DNA of 64,000 bases from Galbula dea (Eukaryota; Chordata; Aves; Piciformes; Galbulidae), in assembly GCA_013399015.1 (NCBI GenBank), contig VWZX01001930.1, forward strand, positions 806,549 to 870,548, given 5' to 3'. Each line of letters opens with the position of its first letter. The first letter of the stretch is position 1. Positions 60,831 through 64,000 of this stretch are shown here, one piece after another. The position numbers and the translations under genes are program-made. The notes under the pieces are model-generated. The model ran no database searches and had not been told where the DNA came from. It saw only the letters and a program-made list of their open reading frames with translations.

Positions 60831-63611
60831 CCTCATTAAAAAAGTCAGGCACTATGCACAGCATTTATTTTCCGTGTTGCTTTTTAAGAAACCTGTTTAC
60901 TCACCCTCCTCTTCTCTTTGCCTAAATAAATTTTCTATGGAATGAGATGAAACAGAGGTTGCTGTAAATAGTTCAGAAGCTGCACTATGTTCTTATATTT
61001 GCTTTGGAATTTGTCAGTGCAGCTGGCCATACCGCACTGTGAGGGGCTACACGTGGGGTCACATACAGCTCAGCAATGGGGTCTTTTGGTATTGCTTGAT
61101 TCCAGAGAAATAGCAATGAAATTGTCCAGTGCAAGTTGCTGCCCGGTCTCGGTAAACCACCCTTGCCCTTCAGTATGCCCTTCTGCCCCCAGCAGTCCTT
61201 AATTAATCCTGCTTCAGCCCTCTATGGACAGTGAATATTAGGCAGTGACTGAGAATCATAAAAAGTTCTAGGAGATATACAGGTTGTGGGGAGTAGACTG
61301 GATTTTTCAAGAGTGAATAGCTGCTCTGCTTGCCAATACCATTGCAGGGCAAGTAGCACACTAGTGTAGTGAATTTGCAAAGCTCTAGACAGGTAGTGAG
61401 AAAAGCCTAGTAATATTTTAATACATGAATAAATGTAAACAAGAAACATTTATTTGAAAAATGTAATGGATGGCATTTTCTTGATTGCTAATCTGTGATG
61501 ATATTCTGAGTGAATAAAAAGTTAGTTCTTGTTAAAAATCTGAGCACACAAACAAATTCGCCTGTGCTAACTCAGTCCAGTAGGGTTACCAATAAAAATG
61601 GAAAACTTTTTTTTTTTTCACAAAGTAGAAGAATTAGCTCTCCTAAGTGCATCTGGTGTCTAAATCCCTGAGGCATTTTGTCATCTTGAGCCATATAACA
61701 GCCAGCACAACTGGTAGCTGATACTGAATAATGCCTACAATTTCATCAGGGGTTCCTGGGCATCTTTCCTGTATCTTTTTCTCAATGTAACGTTTATACC
61801 TTAAGATGAAATCATGTAGTTCAACTCACTCTTACCTACATGTTACTAAGGGATCCTTAGCTCTTGGAGTTTTTGTTTTGTTTTTTAAAGGAGATTCAAG
61901 AAAGAGGATTTTTGCCAAAAAAGGTCCACACAATCTCAGCAAATTTCTCAGGTGTATAACTAAGATATTCCCTTCTGTTAGCAAAAAATTGGACATTATT
62001 TAATAAAGTTTTTCTGATCCTGCCTGTGCCGCACAACAGGATGGGATGAGGTGATCCCTGAGGAAGGACGAATTGAGGTATTTCCCACAGCAGCAACAGC
62101 ATGACTGTCTCAGTGGGTTGCCCACACCACTAATCAGCCCTCCTGAGCATGCAGAAGTTCTGTCCTGGAGTACCCTTTCAGGGTGAAAGCTTTCTGATTT
62201 TCACGAAAGATTAAGACTCTTCAAATGGATGTTTTTCTCAGCAGAAAAAAATTCCAAGAGAAAAGAAAGTGTCTGCCAAAATTTTCCAGCTGGCTCTTAC
62301 TGTTAATACAGGGAAGATGCATGGTGTTTTTCATAGCTAATAAAGATGTTGATGTCCTACTTTATAATGAAGCTTAGTTTTGGCTGTCAAAATGTGACTA
62401 ATTCTTTCACAGATTTAAGGCTGGCAAAATAACACAGTCAGTGCTATTCTCACTAGCTTAGATCTCTCACCTAGCACCACTTTCTGCTGAATTAATCCTT
62501 GCCTTTTCTGTCTCACTTTTGAGTATCAGAAAACAGTTTCCTCAGAAGAACTGAACACCTAAACCCATTGTTCAGTCCAAGGGACCCAGCCTCAGGTTCC
62601 CAGCTTCATTTGGCATCACTATCCTGTCTCTTGAAAATATCTGCCTGTGAAGTAAGCCCACAGAGATTAGAGGCTGCCATATCAAAATAACTTCCTGGAC
62701 AGGACCTTCAAAGCAGACTTTCTGCAGGCTATACCATTTTTGTCAAGTCCTCCAAGTCCATATGCTCAAGTAGCAATCTGATTCACTTGCAACAATTAAT
62801 CACTTCCTCTCTGCTGAAAAGAAGGGTGAAGACCCAGAAAGGTGGAAATTTTCAGGGTGTCTTGTGATTCAGAAGACAGGTGGTGACAAAATCTGGTGCT
62901 GGGAAGATTTGTCCGAAGTGTGTGTGTTTCCAGCAGATGGTGCTGCTCTGGTGGCCATGAGCAAGGGATCCCAGCCCTTGTCCAGTACTTTGAGATACGC
63001 AACTCGAGACATAAAATTTATTGAGGCAGAGGGATCCTGAGGAGACTGAAAATTGCCATTGTGTGGTGTGGAAATGCTCTGTTTACACATAGGTATAGGT
63101 GTTGCACAATCTGACTTTTCTATGTGACCTTTTGTTACTTTTGTGTTAATCTTCAGTTTATTTGCACTTTTGACTTTGTCTTGTATTGTCTCAGGGTTTG
63201 CATAACTTGTATAAATATACAGACTGCTTTTGGGAATAGAAATAATATGCAGCCTCATTTCGTTAGTCCTCTTCCATGGACCAGGGCAGTGGTCCTCTTC
63301 CACTCTTAATTAAAGAATTATTGGAGCCTTTGGATAAAAAAATAAATAAATCTTTCCATCACCTCATACTCTACTATTTTGGAGTGATTTGTAAATGTGA
63401 AAAGCACTTAGCAGTCAGGTAAGCAAAACTGCAATTTTTGTATTTGTTTTATAAAATCATATTTTTGCTATTGTAATCACAAGCACTGCTCAAGAATAGA
63501 CACTAAAAAATGAGCGTTCACTAAGCTCTGACTTACGTTTCTCAAACATGAAGATACTGGCAGTAGTCAGAAATTATTTTGTTAACATCCTCCTGCCTTA
63601 TGGAGGACAAC
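60831..63611. other. Intergenic, no gene recognised
   Basis: The 144-codon minus ORF at 62869-63303 and the other short frames have no known motif or splice context; I treat them as chance. Confidence 0.45.
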
Positions 63612-63656
63612 CATCATCACCATCATCATCATCATGGCTAGGCTTCGCGAACGAAG
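63612..63656 (+). repeat. (CAT)8 repeat joined to a CpG-containing hairpin
   Basis: Eight CAT-type triplets (one is CAC) at 63612-63635 are followed by GGCTAGG and a perfect 5-bp stem, CTTCG...CGAAG (63643-63656), with the loop CGAA. Three CpGs in an otherwise CpG-poor region suggest selection or a recent insertion. Not identified. Confidence 0.6.
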
Positions 63657-63660
63657 ATTT

Positions 63661-64000
63661 GGGAAGGGCTCTACCCATGTTTGTTGCAAGTGACTAATAA
63701 GGCATCAAGGTTCCTGAGCAGTAGGGAAGGGATCTCCCAAGTGACCTCATGGCTGTTAATTCCAGCCCTAGTAATAGTAACTTTTTAATATTAAATTCTT
63801 CCCAGAGTATTTGTCTAATCATCCTAGGAGACAAACTTTTTAGAGCAACCTTCATATCATTGGCATATTTTGTGCCTCATCTAAACACATTTCATAGTGC
63901 TTAAATGCTGTGTAATAACTATGTGGGAGGAACACAAAGTGTATGCAAAATGTTATGGATTACCCAGTGCTTTGAGACAGCACCTGATTTTTAAAGATGT
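63661..64000. other. Right edge, nothing recognised
   Basis: AT-rich sequence to the window edge, with no supported feature. Confidence 0.5.

Noticed and set aside
62869..63303. 144-codon minus-strand ORF
   Set aside because: No recognisable domain, no promoter or splice signals.
1..64000. CRISPR arrays, operons, tRNA or rRNA genes
   Set aside because: No regularly spaced repeats, no compact gene clusters and no convincing cloverleaf or rRNA sequence were seen; the window is vertebrate nuclear DNA.

Overview
This is a stretch of bird nuclear genome, most likely a songbird or another neoavian. The evidence is the set of repeats: CR1-type LINE fragments ending in the usual 'ttccaac... gattctgtg' tail, an avian ERVL-type solo LTR, and a decayed SGNH-esterase retro-ORF of a kind I associate with bird genomes. 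A large AT-rich intergenic fraction and sharply bounded CpG islands fit this. Nothing is prokaryotic; there is no operon, CRISPR array or convincing tRNA.

The one gene that can be rebuilt end to end is TCAIM, on the minus strand. Its coding part runs from the ATG at 43669 down to the stop at 29486. Ten coding exons have correct splice sites and agreeing phases and give an intact 489-residue protein (mammalian TCAIM is about 496). A CpG-island promoter with a probable non-coding first exon lies at about 45.4-46.24 kb. The introns hold an LTR solo element with a CR1 tail nested in it, other CR1 scraps, and one unexplained exon-like block (41793-42001).

Upstream of TCAIM on the same strand (about 46.3-58.4 kb) is where synteny puts TOPAZ1, the germ-cell PAZ-domain gene. 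One exon (50615-50777) is clearly TOPAZ1-like and intact, a second (53242-53303) is likely, and two more (51224-51279, 51526-51619) fit by phase. The C-terminal exons expected between that exon and TCAIM are not visible in intact form; only possible remnants, with stop codons, can be seen near 49.1 and 48.75 kb. A second CpG island (58.08-58.42 kb) is the likely promoter. I cannot tell whether the gene is eroding or only diverging fast.

From 1 to 29 kb the window is mainly intergenic: a decayed retro-ORF (1-800), a CR1 copy (1540-1965), an orphan exon-like ORF (4959-5316), an orphan CpG island with a poly(A)/N assembly scar (8.56-9.25 kb), then about 20 kb with nothing recognisable. From 58.4 kb to the end there is one CR1 copy and a CAT-repeat/hairpin block, but no gene that I can support.
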